A stretch of 64,000 bases of DNA from Coriaria nepalensis (lineage: Eukaryota > Streptophyta > Magnoliopsida > Cucurbitales > Coriariaceae): assembly GCA_027186245.1 (NCBI GenBank), contig CP114486.1, positions 8,260,501 through 8,324,500 on the forward strand. The letters run 5' to 3'. Below the pieces are notes generated by a model, which saw nothing but the letters and a program-made list of their open reading frames with translations, did no database searches and was not told where the DNA came from. Every line of letters starts with the position of its first letter. Positions within the stretch are counted from its first letter, which is position 1. Position numbers and translations under genes: made by a program. Shown piece by piece: positions 11,446-24,434 of the stretch.

Positions 11446-14063
11446 TTAGAAGCTTGTTTAGTGAAAGATGATTTTTCATCTTACATATTAGATTTGGGAG
11501 CCACTAATCATATTTGTTCTTCTTTACAGATTCTTAATTCTTCGAGGGAGCTTGTTGTTAGGGAGATGACAATGAGAGTTGTCAATGGTGCGATTGTTTC
11601 AGCTGAAGTAGTCTATTTAGCTTTCAGTAATAATTATCTTGTTTTGAACAATGTTTATTTTATTCCTGGATTTTGTAGAAATTTGATTTCTTTATCTTGT
11701 TGCATGAACATAATTTTGATATTTCTTTTAGTAATAATAAGATTATTATTTCAAAGAAATATTTTGATATTTGTCATGCTAAACATACTAATGGACTCTA
11801 TATGTTTACACCAAATGAAATATCGTTAAATAATTCAGAATTATTTAAAGTAGCAAATTCTAAATGTAACGAACGATAAAGAGTTTCTCAAAGTGATGAT
11901 TTATATCTTTGGCATCTTCGGTTAAGACATATCAATATTGATAGGATAAATAGGTTAGTAGAGGATATTCCTTGAAGAGAGCTAACTATTGGCACTTTTC
12001 ATGTTTGTGAATCCTTTCTAAAAGGAAAGATGACTAAGATGACTAAAAGATATTTCTCTGCAAAGGGCCAAATAACCTCTTGACTTAGTACATATTGACA
12101 TATGTTATCCTATAAATGTATAAGCAATAGATGGTTATGAATATTTCATCACCTTCATTGATAACTATTCAAAATACGGATACACATACCTAATGCAAAG
12201 GAAATCTGAAACTTTTGGAAAGTTCAAAGAATTTCAAGTGGAAGCTAAAAAGCAATTAGGCAGATCACTTAAAATGCTTCGATCTAATCAAGGAGGTGAA
12301 TACCTTGATTTTGAATTCAATGATTATTTGTTGGGTTCACGATCTAAAGTTTGTATATTTAGCTATCCTCCCGGCACAAGAGGTGGTTACTTTTATAGTC
12401 ATAGTGAGAAAAAGGTGTTTATGTCGACAAATGCAACATTTCTTGCACATGACTATATGACAAGCTATAAACCTCGTAGTAAGGTAGTACTAGAGGAATT
12501 GAATTCTGATAAGATCATACCATCTCAATCACCATCTGATGAATGACAACATCAGGAGACCATCGATCCTAGTCAGACGACCCTGGTAGCTCGTTGTAAT
12601 GGGAGGATTGTGAAATAACCCATTCTTTATGAGCATGAGGCACAACTTCTAGTGTCAGACACTAACCAGGGTAATCCATTGACTTTTAAGGAAGCCATGG
12701 ATGATACTGACAATGATGAATGGCAAGATGCATGAACCCAGAAATGGAATCCATGTATTCTAATTTTATCTGGGAACTTATGGAGCCACCTGAAGATGTC
12801 AGGCCCATTAGATGTAAAGGGATCTACAAGAAGAAAAGAGGCATAGATGGGAAAGTTGAGACTTTCAAGGCACGACTTATAGCAAAGGGTTCTACCCAAA
12901 GGGAAGAAGTCAATTATGAAGAGACTTTCTCTCCTGTTGTCATGTTAAAGTCGATACGCATTGTTTTATCCATAGCCATTAGTTTAGACAATGAGATATG
13001 GCAAATGGCTATGAAGAGAGCATTTATATTATGCAACCATAACATTATGTGCAAAAGGGCCAAGTGTAAGAAGTTTTGCAAAAAAGTTTTGCAAGTTGCT
13101 TAGATCCATTTTTGGATTAAAGCAAGCCTCTAGGTCATGGAACCTAAAGTTTGATGAGACTATTAAGACATATGGGTTCCAGCAAAATGTTGACAAACAA
13201 TATGTCTATAAACACATTAAAAATAAGAAAGTGGTTTTATTAGTTCTTTAAGTTGATGATATATTACTCATGGGAATGATGTACAAATATTATCTAACAT
13301 AAAGAAATGGTTAGCCGAGCAATTCCAAATGAAAGATTTGGGAGAAGCAAGCTATGTTCAAGGAATCCAAATCCTAAGGGATAAGAAGAACACAATTTTG
13401 GCTCTGTCTCAAGGCTCTTATATAGATAAGGTGGTGGCTCAATTCTCAATGCAAAACTCCAAAAATGGTCAATTATCGACTAGATATGGAGTTATTACTT
13501 CTAAAAAGCAGTGTCCAAAGACACTTTAGGAAGAAGAAGAGATGAGACCGATTCCTTATGTCTCAACTAAAGGCAGTCTTATGTATGTCATGTTGTGTAC
13601 AAGACCTGACATTTGTTATGCAGTAGGGATTGTTAGTCGTTATCAATCAAATTCAGGTTTAGAACAATGGATAGCAGTAAAGCATATTCTCAAGTATCTT
13701 CGGAGAAAGAGAGACTATATGCTTGTTTATTCAGGTGGAGATCTAAACCCCACTAGATACACTGATTCTGATTTTCAATCAGATAGAGATAGTCGAAAGT
13801 TAACTTCTAGATCAGTGTTCACATTTGGTGGAGGAGCTGTAGTCTGGAGAAGTATCAAACAATCGAATATTGAAGATTCTACCATGCAAGCTGAATACGT
13901 AGTAGCTTATGAAGTTGCAAAAGAGGCAGTTTGGCTCAGAAAGTTCTATACTAATTTGGAAGTTGTTCCAAATATGGATAAGCCACTAGTCATGTTCTGT
14001 GATAACAGTGGAGAAGTGGCTAATTCAAAAGAACCAAGGAGTTATAGAGGGGCAAGCATATAG
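11446..14063 (+). pseudogene. pol pseudogene of element 1 (protease, integrase, RT, RNase H)
   Basis: Order of remnants: the protease active site reads DLGA instead of DSGA (near 11490). GAG-pre-integrase is split by a frameshift near 11690. Integrase pieces lie at 12080-12400, with much of the catalytic core missing between KMLRSNQGGEYLDF and the C-terminal part (RSKVVLEELNSD). RT fragments lie at 12720-13540 (KGIYKKKRGIDGKVETFKAR, EETFSPVVMLKSIRIVLS). The RT-connection and RNase H part is open from 13542 to 14063 (TRPDICYAVGIVSRYQSN, YTDSDFQSDRDSRKLTSR, MQAEYVVAYEVAKEAVW). At least four frame breaks are present. Confidence 0.85.
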
Positions 14064-14243
14064 AGATGAAATATTATCTCATCAGAGAGATAGTGTACCA
14101 AGGTGATGGTTATGAAGATAACATTGGAACAGAACATTGCATATCCGTTCACTAAGACACTTCCAGCAAAGTCTTTTAAGGATCATGTATGCAATTTAGA
14201 GATAAGAGAGATGCCTCATTTGCTTTAAGGTCAAGTGGGAGTT

Positions 14244-16098
14244 TGTTGGACATGATGCCCTAAAAGCATGTAATAAGTATTGTTTGATGAAATTAATAAA
14301 AGTGATATTTTTCTATATAATTGTTATGAATGTATTATTATCGAATAATACGAATAAATATCAAAAAAATTCAAATTCATTTATATGACTATAATCTTGT
14401 ATTAGTACAAGAGGATTAAGATTATAGATAATGAATTAAATTATCTGCAACATATTAAAGTATGAAATCTTTAATTTAGTAGTTGCTATCCACTAGCATT
14501 GTGAATGCATGTGATCTAGATCCGGATTACTGATGTAGATAGACATTTTAGTTGAAGAAGTGCTTTATATAATTGGATTATATATGACATGACTCGATAT
14601 TAATTAATTCTTTATTAAAATACCATTTACCATAAAGAATTAAATTCATATCAAACGATGATCATATGAAGATCAATCTAAATCCTGAATAGTCATGAAC
14701 TCCTGTTTATTTCAATTGGATCTTTTGATTCACTCGTCACGGTTTGTTTGGATAATTAGGCTAAAGACTTTTGTTCTGGAGATTCATTGAGATAAGTGGT
14801 TGGGAACATGATTTAAAGATATGGAATCTAAACTTTCTTCATAGAAGATTGGATATTGGTTCCCTTAAGGGTTAATTCTGAAACTGAATGGTTTTGAGCT
14901 CAAATTTATAATCAAGTTATAAATTGACCGTTCACTAGTGAATTAATTGTATTTAAGGATAAAGAGATAATTAGAAGGGTAAAACGGTAATCTTGACCAA
15001 TTCTAATTACGAATCAATTTTTAGAGGATTGAATGCATGAAATGACTGTATCAATTGACTACTAGAGATTACTCAGTAAATATGTTATATAATTGTAAGA
15101 GTGCAATCTCATATTTTTTAGTGTAATAATATTTGGATTAATAAATTAGATTTATTATATTAAATAGTTTGATCAATATAGATTAATAGTAGCTTGGAAT
15201 TATAGGTCCATGGTCCCTAGGTCGCCTCTATAAAACATTGTATGGGGTAAGAATAACAAATGTTGAAAATGACTTATTTGCAAGAAAATGGTTTTCTGAT
15301 GCAAATTCATAATTATGAGACAATTATTGTTAATTAATTAATTAAGAATTAATGAATTAAAAGATGTATTTAAATGTGAAATTTGGAATTAATAAATTAA
15401 ATATTAATATATTTGATTTTGAATTGAATATGTTATGTATAATATTAAATTGATATGAGATATTGATTTACTATTAAAATTAAGAAAAGTCAAATTTAGA
15501 TTAGTTTAAGAAACTAATTTAAAATTTAAATAAGATTTGAAATAGATGGGATTCTATTTTAAATAAGATTTAAATATGTTTAACTAAATTAAACATATCA
15601 TCAAAAGATAATATGATTTAAAATAAATAGGATTTTATTTCAAATTATATTTAATCTTATCAAATATATCATAAAAATGATGATATGATTTAAAATAGAT
15701 TAAAACTCTATTTTAAATAAGAGTTGAAAATATTTAATCATATCCAAAATATCATTTAATGATCATCTTTGAATTATTAATTCAATTAATTTAAAGAGTT
15801 TAAATTAATCAAAACTCTTAATTGAGTTCTATAAATACATCTTATCCTAATTAAATTAGAGACTTTTTTTTTCAATAGGTATTTTCTAGTAGAGATTTTT
15901 CTAAGAGAAAAATAGAAGGAAAACATTGTCATCTCTACGTGCCCACACATATCCTATTGTGTTAAAGATCGACTTGAAAGATCGTGGTGTGAGACTTAAC
16001 GATCAATTCGCGTAAGGCAAATGTATGACATATTCGTATAGATGTAGATTAATTTATATCTATATAAAGGATCGCAAAAACATTTTTAGAAAATTTTG
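14244..16098 (+). repeat. 3' LTR of element 1, end truncated
   Basis: Starts TGTTGGACATGATGCCC right after the purine tract and parallels the 5' LTR. It keeps a TATAAATA box at 15830-15837 that the 5' copy lacks. Similarity to the 5' LTR stops at about 16098 (TTTTTAGAAAATTT), so the last 60 bp or so are missing or replaced by unrelated sequence. Confidence 0.8.
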
Positions 16099-16099
16099 A

Positions 16100-16325
16100 T
16101 TTAGGCATGTAAATGATTAATATAGACTTAATTATTAAACATGATCATCATATAAATCTTAATGATAATTATTGACTGTTGATGAGATTTATCTAATAAC
16201 TATTATACTTGGGATTCTAAGACATCATGCTTTTATACTTATGTACAAAGATTCTAAGATCACACAATATTTATGTATGAGATATCATGCTTTGTTATTA
16301 TTCAAACAGAAGCTAGCCAAGGGTT
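16100..16325 (+). repeat. Fragment related to Copia LTRs
   Basis: A short stretch with GATAATTATTGACTGTTGAT and a following GAGATTTATCTAATAACTAT resembles 20855-20905 in the 5' LTR of element 2. It is probably debris of that LTR family fused to the damaged end of element 1. Confidence 0.4.
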
Positions 16326-17339
16326 ACTACGGGTATTGATGTGAGTTCTTGCAAGTGTACGAAATGGCTCAAATAATAAAGTAAGTAAATATAGATATCA
16401 AATGTTAGAGCATTATTGATTACTAAGTACAAAAATAACTAGCTTAATTAATCTTGAGCATATATTTCACACCAATTAACTCCTATATTTTGACAATTTA
16501 AACTTCCATTGCTAAGCTTTTACTAAAGATGAAATTCACTAATATTTCAATATTTTATCTTGATTAATAATTGGGTTAACTCTAAATTATCAATTCATTA
16601 TATCTTTATATTAAATTTAGGTACTAAAAATTTATAAAATCTTAAAATTTCTTAAAGTCTCTTAGGTCGCATTTCATATTTCTATTATTTACTCAACCTA
16701 TGAAATTTATTATTTACGACTAAGGCGTTAGTCGTGAGCTTAAAGTCTCATGGGTCGCATTTCATAACCCTCGATGATGCTTAAAGTGTAGCTTTTATAC
16801 TCGAATATTATTGAAAGCACTTTTCGAATAGATGTGATGCAAATTCAGAAGGATTGACGTGGGACATCCTTTTTTTAGCATATATTGGAGGCAAGATCCA
16901 CATAGCACACAACAAGAAATGGAAAAGACAGAACGATATTGGGAAATTGTTCTCGTCATTTTTTGGTAAATATTTTGGAAGATGGGGATCATGGTGATTT
17001 GATGGGCGGTCCTTTGAAAATTTGAAAGTTTTCATGGTGGTAAAATATTTTTAAAATCAAGTCACTAAAATTTGGATTAAATAATTTAGCCGAGTAAATG
17101 CAAATTTATTATAGAAGAATGCGTTATAATCAAGAAATTATTATGCAATTAAAGCTAAGAATCGATCGAAGCTACTAACCGTTTCTAAGAAACTAACAAT
17201 TTTATTGGCTGAAAAGTTGGAAAGTTTCAGGTTGCATAATTAAAACAATGATATGCCATATATTGTTTAATGTACTAAGTACATCAGAAGAAGTGAGGAT
17301 GGCATCTAGATATTCTTGGGTGATTGGAAAATTTCATGA
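16326..17339. other. AT-rich stretch, no gene recognised
   Basis: The start (CTTGCAAGTGTACGAA near 16349) looks like a widespread plant repeat seen again, more degenerate, near 42.45 kb. Between 16660 and 16760 a motif containing TCGCATTTCAT occurs twice. The small minus-strand frames at 16.8-17.0 kb resemble nothing known. Confidence 0.35.
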
Positions 17340-18500
17340 CATGTAGAAGGCTAACTAACTAGTTTTGCTGATCAATTGACGATGATCCTTCCTGTATTGC
17401 TCTAATTCAGGGCGTACGTCAAACTTCTTGGCCCTTAAGGAGACAAAACTAGCTTCGACATCAGCCACATGTGCATAAAGGATTTTGAACTCATGGTGGA
17501 GCTGCTTGTGCTTGGCTTGAATCGGTCAGGTCATGATCATAGTTCAAGGATTCGACCGCCTTTAACCGAGTTTTCGATTGATCACAATAAAATAAGGTCA
17601 AGTCGATTTACTTCATCTACAATTCTTTTAAGCCCGATACAAAGTCAAGGGGTTAATTTATCAGAGTAAATTCATTCATTCATGTCTACTATTGTTAGGT
17701 TAAGTGATGGATATCGTCATGGGCCATAGCCACACCTTGATTCAGAAATGCAATCAACCTGGTGAAAGGAGGGTGCAAGTCAGCCATGATTGGAAGTGGA
17801 TTCCAAATCACAGAAGACACTAGACTCCGCTGCATCAAGAGATTGACAAGAACAAGATCGAAATAAAGTTCGTTCATTCTGAGAGGGTCTTCTCCATCTT
17901 GAACATTATTTAAGAAAGGATATTAATGATCTCCAGAGGATTCATGTTCAGGAGATCTAGGAAGATCGAGTGAATTGTCTTCAGAATTTTGAGAATTTTG
18001 CATAGTTCTTTCGGAGTTGGAAGAACGATCGATGTTTGAGCTTTCGGGAGAATCTTACATGCTAAGGTAGGAATGGAAGAAAGAGTCAGATCAAATCCAA
18101 TTTAAAACCATAAAATTGAGAATTTGGTTCCTTGATTTTAAGTACTGAATCATTCATCATATTCATTTTGAAAGGAGGTCAATTAATAGGAGGGAGGCAT
18201 TTGTCATTGCCAAAATTAAAATTTTGAGACATGGCATGTAGCTGTAGAGTCAAAGTATGAATGCAAGTGATGATTGAATGGATTCAGCCAACCTAGCTTG
18301 TCGTATTTCTGCTAATGCATTAGAAAAGGCGAAGTGAATGAGAATTGATGATGCTGCAAATCCAATGGTGAAAGATGATTGATTTAAGAGACACGCGGAT
18401 TGAGAAAAGGGATCTTTGCAAATGTTCAAAAATCAGAGAAGGATGTTAAAATCCCTTAAAAAAGGGAAGTGGTAAAGCAGTTTCGCTGAAAGGTTGGCAT
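17340..18500 (-). pseudogene. Unidentified protein-coding remnant, broken frames
   Basis: On the minus strand several stretches look protein-like although stops interrupt them. One near 18220-18100 reads MSQNFNFGNDKCLPPIN and continues after a stop. One is Ser/Asn/Glu-rich at 18050-17880. One runs at 17877-17700 (LVLVNLLMQRSLVSSVIWNP, then ADLHPPFTRLIAFLNQGVAM). The most downstream, near 17500-17380, is coiled-coil-like and charged (LHHEFKILYAHVADVEASF, then RAKKFDVRPELEQYRK). The order is collinear and suggests one decayed gene of perhaps 250-300 codons. I do not recognise the family and assign no function. Confidence 0.3.
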
Positions 18501-18854
18501 ATGGCCGAAATATGACGACTTGCAGTTCAAGCAATAGACATACGTAAGAGAAACATTGGAGAATATAATTGCTAACGGCTAGTGAGTGCTAGAAAATCGG
18601 GCATAATTCTGAAATAATATAGAGGACAACCTGTGTTGTCGGCCAACTGCAAGCTCAAATTGCTTAAAGTGTCCACGGTGTCTAACGAAGCCAGCCATCT
18701 AAAATTATACCTATAAAATGAGACGAAGTTGTCACTTTCGAAATAATATCTCAGCACTATCAAGAATATTTCCCACTATTGAATTTATATTTCTAGTTTT
18801 TTCTTCAATTTTGTTTTCATAAATAGCCCAATGTTTGTAAATTTATAATTCGTA

Positions 18855-20530
18855 TAATCAGTAAGTTCGTCTCGGACCCAATAATAGAAAAAGTAATTTA
18901 AAAAATTTAGATATAATACGAATTGATTCGTTAGCTAAGAATATGCTATACTATTTAAATAACATAAATAAATATCAAAGTAGGAAACTATTATAAGAAT
19001 TATGGAATAATCTTTAGTTATATCATATATGCTTATAGAACCGATCTATCACAAGCACCTCCTTGTCCTGTCTAAGAGATGATATACGAGATTGACGGAA
19101 TACTTCGGGATAAACTACGAAGCAATCTAAATGTCGTGCCTTTAACTTTATCCACATAAACTAACTTCTTTTAAAAATTTTTCTCGTTAGGGCATTCAAC
19201 TCATAAATTGTTTAAACTCTTAAATAGTGGAAGTGGCTCTCTTTTCAGACGGTAAGTTTCTGCCATCTCTAGAAGGAATGAAATGAATTTTTCGTGGCCC
19301 TAGGATCCTTTATATAGGCTTCTAGAAGAATTGCTTTTAGAAATAAAATTTATAAATTTCTTAATTAACTAACTGTTATGATAACTACAATAATTATCCA
19401 CAACTATTTTTTATTAAATAAAGGCAACCCCATGAAATATGGGTGATGATGGCCTGCCATGGGTTAACCTAATTGGATCCACATTTTAAATGAAAAAATT
19501 CATTAACTTTTAATTATTTATATTAATTAAGTTAATGATTATAATTAATTATAATTAATTATAATTAAATATTAATTAATTTAAGAACTATGTTACATGC
19601 ATCTCGCATGTGACCAGCCATAGGGATATATTTGATTTGATTTTACAATTAATTCATAATTAATTACTAAAAGTCCAATTTATAAAAATTACTAAATTAA
19701 CCTTTAACTCTTTAAAGTCAAGTTTACCCTTAATGAACCCTAAATGAATTTATTATTCAATCTCATTAAACAATACCAATTCATATAGTCAAGAATAAAT
19801 TTAATTAATCTAGTTAATTAATTTATATAGTAAACGATTAATTCTCAATTAACCGATATAAAACTTAGTTGTGCTAGACGTGTTGTCTGACATTAAGTTA
19901 GCAAATTAATTTATTCTATTATTTATTTTTACTAATAATCTCATTATTATATGAAAATACCCTTTGAAGTACTTTTAGTCTTTTTACGTGTGACTAGTTA
20001 GGTTCTGCATCATGGCAGTAGGATGAGATTCATTGCATCTCATAATTTTATCTAATTCATTAATTAGACACATTCAACTTCGAAACTGTATTTCAAAATA
20101 AAAAGTTAAACTTAATCATCTCATGATTAACTTAATTTAACTTTTGAAGCCAAGATTAATTTCTAGTAAGGTGTCTAGGTTACATGTGAGATGAGAAGTG
20201 AACAATTTCTTCTGAAAGAGCATGTATGACTATTAATGTGTTATTCCATTCTTACATCTGGCTAATATCCCGATTCGTTCTAGGATATGGTTTACTGTTA
20301 AACCTTAATAGACAAATCATATGAATAATATATCTCTATGTAATGAAGACAATGGTTTTATAGAAAATTATATTTTCTTACCATACTACTGAAAATGTAT
20401 GTCCGTCAAGCTAATCAGATTTTGACCTCATAAGGTAAATATTTTATGTAATACTATCTTTTTACGAATATTAGTAAGATATTATTTATTGTCATTAATA
20501 AAATTCAATTATTATTTATCATGTTTATTG
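18855..20530 (-). repeat. Copia-type LTR in minus orientation
   Basis: Read on the minus strand this 1.7 kb stretch parallels the LTR of element 2. Shared landmarks are CTTTCAGAA followed by TCACTTCTCATCTC, and TAATCATGAGATGATTAA. It has a TATATAAAGG box at about 19305-19314 and ends near 18870 in TTGGGTCCGAGACG, where a primer-binding site would be expected. No gag or pol of the same strand follows, so it is a solo or orphan LTR. It lies head-to-head with the plus-strand LTR that starts at 20535. Confidence 0.6.
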
Positions 20531-20534
20531 ATTT

Positions 20535-22447
20535 TGTTGGAATTAATATTATATGTTATATATATAGATATCATGATAAAGTCTAGCACCTTGAGTTATG
20601 CACTCTAGAGACCATGATAGAGATCGTGCTAGTAGAGACTCGAGTCACTAGAAGCTCTTCAAATACCAACGGTTCATTGTTATAGGATCTCAAGAATGGA
20701 CATTAATTGATCTGTATAGACAATCATGTAGTTCATCATCTAATTGTTAGGGCGGCCAATCTTACAGCTAGTGGTGTTATTAGAACACCATAATGATTGC
20801 ATCGGTACTTAGTAGAGACTAAGGGTGTTGAATGTGACACTTAGATAACTCTCAATGGTAATTAATATTGACTATTAATGAGAGTTATCTAGTGATTATT
20901 TTACATATAATTCTCCGACCTGAGACACCATAATTTCCTTAAGTACCGGATTTCATACTTTGACATCATTCCTATTAGCCCTAGTCATGGGTGAACATAG
21001 GGTGAACCATTGGTTATGAAGTGTTTTGTAAGAAGGATTATGAGTGGTCAAGAGGGAATCCATTGCTTCCATATTTGGAATAAGGTCATATGGATTATAT
21101 ACTTTAATGAACAAGAAATCCTTACAAAATAGTATGGTTTGAAAGAAATTTTTATAAATCCATTGTTGATGTTCAATAAGGGTATGATAGCTCATAAGAT
21201 TTGTCTATTAGAATATAACAATTAAACCATGCCCTAGGATGAATCGAGATATTGCCGAGACTGAAGGATTGTTATTGTAAGTATATGATGATCATAAATA
21301 TGTTCTTTCAGAAAATGGTGCTTCTCATCTCTCAGGTAGTTTTGACATTTTTTTTAGAAGTCAATCTTGACTTAGAGGATTAAAATTATTTAATCATGAG
21401 ATGATTAAATTAATTGTTTAATTTAAAATATTATTTTAAATTAAATGAATTTAATTTGAAATTAAATAAAATCATAAAAGTGTTTATGAAATCCTCTTGA
21501 CGGAGAAATGTAGAACCTAATCAGTCACACACATAAAGTTTAGAGTAACACAATTAAAGTTCTGTCGAAGAAACAAGAAAATTGACTAAAACCATTTTAA
21601 GGATAAAGTGGTAATTTGACTTATATTTTGACTATAGGGGCAAAATGAAAATTATTAATTTATTAATTTTATGTCGTACAGCTCTGCTAACATAACTAAG
21701 TGTGACATTAATTTAATTAGAAATTAATAAGTTTTATAGGAACTTTTATTTAATTATAAAAGTGTCATAAAGTTTCATATTAATAATCGAACATTAAATG
21801 GTTAATGGGCCGGATTATTAATTGGATTTTTATAGGTGCAATTAATCAAATGATTGATTAAGTATCCATGGGTTATACCCATTATAGTGGCCAGCCATAT
21901 AAGGATGGTTTTGACCCAATTTTATCTTTCAAAAGTTTTAAGATAAAAAACAACTTAAGGTGATAAGAGCTTTAAGACAACTAGGAAACCTAATATGATT
22001 AGAAAACTATAACCTAGTTATGCCTATAAATACACTCTAAGGCCTTGGCCAAAAATAACAAGTCTTCTAAGCTTCCTTGGTCGAAAATCACAAGAGAGAA
22101 AAGAGTCTTTCTCCCTTCTCTTTTCTCGAATTCGTTATCTCATGAGTTGAGATCTTAAGTAGAATTTAATGATGCCAAACGAATCATGTAGATGAAGGTA
22201 AAAGGGAGAATACGTAGGCGACATCCCATATTTATAGGAAAAGTTTTGTAATCAAGAAGATAAGGTATTCCTCTTCCTTAATGTTGATTTAATTTGATTG
22301 GATTCATTGTTCTTTTTGTAAAATGTTGTATGTGATATAATGTTGTATGATCGATCTTGAAACTATGCATTTTAGAATGTGATCCAAATAAAAATTTTAA
22401 TATTTCTTCTGTTGCATTTATTCTATTACATGTGCGCATTTGTTTCA
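20535..22447 (+). repeat. 5' LTR of element 2
   Basis: Begins TGTTGGAATTAATATTATAT and ends GTTTCA just before the primer-binding site. It contains a TATAAATA promoter box at 22025-22032, in the expected position several hundred bases before the LTR end. Confidence 0.8.
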
Positions 22448-22453
22448 TAATAG

Positions 22454-22465
22454 TGGTATCAGAGC
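22454..22465 (+). other. Primer-binding site of element 2
   Basis: TGGTATCAGAGC, complementary to the 3' end of initiator tRNA-Met, six bases after the LTR end. Confidence 0.9.
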
Positions 22466-22689
22466 CTAGGTCATACCAGAAAATATAGTTGTTTTATGAT
22501 TTTGATGCGTTTAACATTTGTTCTTGGATGTTCTTTATTGCCATAATTTAATCGGGATGAATTTTTTTTTAAAATGAAATGAGGCTGCTCTTCGGGATAG
22601 ATGATGCCACCTCTTGGAGCAATGGATCAGCAAAAGACTGTCATTCACGTTGGCGAACCGGTATAGGGTTGTTGTACAATGAGTCTACA

Positions 22690-22998
22690 TTGGCACGAAA
22701 TTCATCATAGCTGGAGTTCCAACTGTTGGATTTTTCTAAATTTTTCATCATATGTAGATAAAAAAATTTCTAAGAACACCACCGAACAGATTGCCGATTG
22801 AATTTTTTAGGTGCCGACGATAGGCAGTGCAAACAGTGTCATCGCCGTGGAAGCGCTCATGTAGAATCCTACTGCACAGCGACACAAAATTCGTCATATC
22901 TAGGGTTCCAACTATTGCATCATTCTGAAAGTTTTATAATAGGTAGATAAGACAAGTTTGAAGCACACCGAACGGATCACCAATCAAACATTATGGCG
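22690..22998 (+). repeat. Imperfect repeat (189-bp offset) in the leader of element 2
   Basis: About 120 bp starting GAAATTCATCATAGCTGGAG (near 22698) recurs 189 bp later as AAAATTCGTCATATCTAGGG (near 22887). Both copies contain GGTTCCAACT/GAGTTCCAACT and CACACCGAAC/CACCACCGAAC motifs. The copies are diverged and non-coding. Confidence 0.65.
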
Positions 22999-24434
22999 CA
23001 AGCCGTGCTTCGGTGGCTCCCCGCGGGCTACTATGGTCTTTTTTTCTTTGTGGTAGCGGCGCCGTTTCATTGTGAAACCCCTACTTCAATTAGGTTTCGT
23101 TTTGGATACCTTCTTAAACAATTTAATCTTTCAAATAATTAATTAAAATTTTAATTGGATAATTGTGATTAGATATATATTTTATGATAATGCTTGATAG
23201 TATAAATTGTGTATTTATCAAACTTGGAAAATTAAAATGACCTAAGACAGTTTTTGGTAAATTTAATTTGAATATTATTGCGGCATGTTTCCTTAAGTTT
23301 AGAAGATTGTCTAAAATAGGAAACTTTCCAAAATAATAATTATCATTTGGGAAACGACTGATTATGAAACATTCCAAATATGGAAAGTTGACAATTTTAG
23401 GAAGTATCCTTGAAGAGTTAAGGAAATGAAATTTTGATGATTTTTTTGTGCTATTGAATGATTAAAATGAACTAATCAATATTTTACTAGTTTGAATTCT
23501 ATTAACATGTATCAAGAGATAAAACAAGAAATAGTGTATGAATAATTAAAATTATTTTAACATGTCCATGCATTATATGTATGTAATTTAAGGTGTTAAA
23601 TGTACATGCATCATGATATATATAATATATGTACTTAGTTAAATATGTTATAACATCATATTTAAAGACTATGAGTTAGAGTTTGATATATATATATATA
23701 TATGTTTCTTATGATGAGATTGTTTAATGAAATCCTTCCCTTGATTATATTGAGCTGAAATTGGTTGTGAAATTGTTTCATGCCTTACCGTCCAAATATT
23801 ATAATGTATATGGTATTTGTATGGATATAGGAAGGTCACAGACACGTGGAGACTTTTTTTTATGTAAGTATGCATGTATATTATTATGGTATAAGATGTG
23901 TGATTGAGTAATACTGTCATTCTAGGTGTGGAAATGGATACATGCACGTACTGGTTTAACACTTTACGCTTGACAAGAATGTTTGGGTTAAACTCAATTG
24001 AGAAAATATAATTAGTTACGGACACATGGGATTATATTTGCTTAGAGGTAAAATAAAGTAATTATATGAGAGGTAATTTCAAAGGTGTTTGCTACCTTTC
24101 ATTTTATTATAATTGGCTACAGACACATAAAAATTATAATAAGGTGATTGGATCTTTTTCCCACTAAGGGAAATTAATTTCTCGTCTTATATTAAGGAGG
24201 TGAATATAATTCGAAATAAAATAGTGGGAGATACCGAAAATTTTATGTGACTTTTGAAATTTTTAGTAGGTAGTATTTTCTGCATATTTGCTTATGTTGT
24301 TTTGTTTTATTGTTATGTATTCTGTAGTTTACAATGTTTGATAAATTGAAATTGATTCTTAAATAAAATAAATTGGTTGGAGCCAATTTTACGGACTGTA
24401 TAGAAGTCTGAGAATCGTTCTCAATTATGAGCAA

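Larger units (their letters stand above)
7173..16098 (+). mobile_element. Full-length but inactive Ty1/Copia LTR retrotransposon (element 1)
   Basis: An 8.9 kb element with two homologous LTRs of about 1.74 and 1.86 kb, both starting TGTTGG, an initiator-tRNA-Met primer-binding site, a leader of about 2 kb, gag, and pol in Copia order (protease, integrase, reverse transcriptase, RNase H), and a purine tract (CAAGTGGGAG) before the 3' LTR. All coding parts carry stops, frameshifts or deletions. The 3' LTR stops matching the 5' LTR at about 16098, so about 60 bp of its end is missing or replaced, and no target-site duplication can be read. LTR divergence (many substitutions and a 200-bp indel) says the insertion is old. 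Confidence 0.9.

Noticed and set aside
8921..22465. Short matches to tRNA-Met
   Set aside because: These are 12-13 base primer-binding sites of retrotransposons, not tRNA genes; no cloverleaf-sized match was seen.
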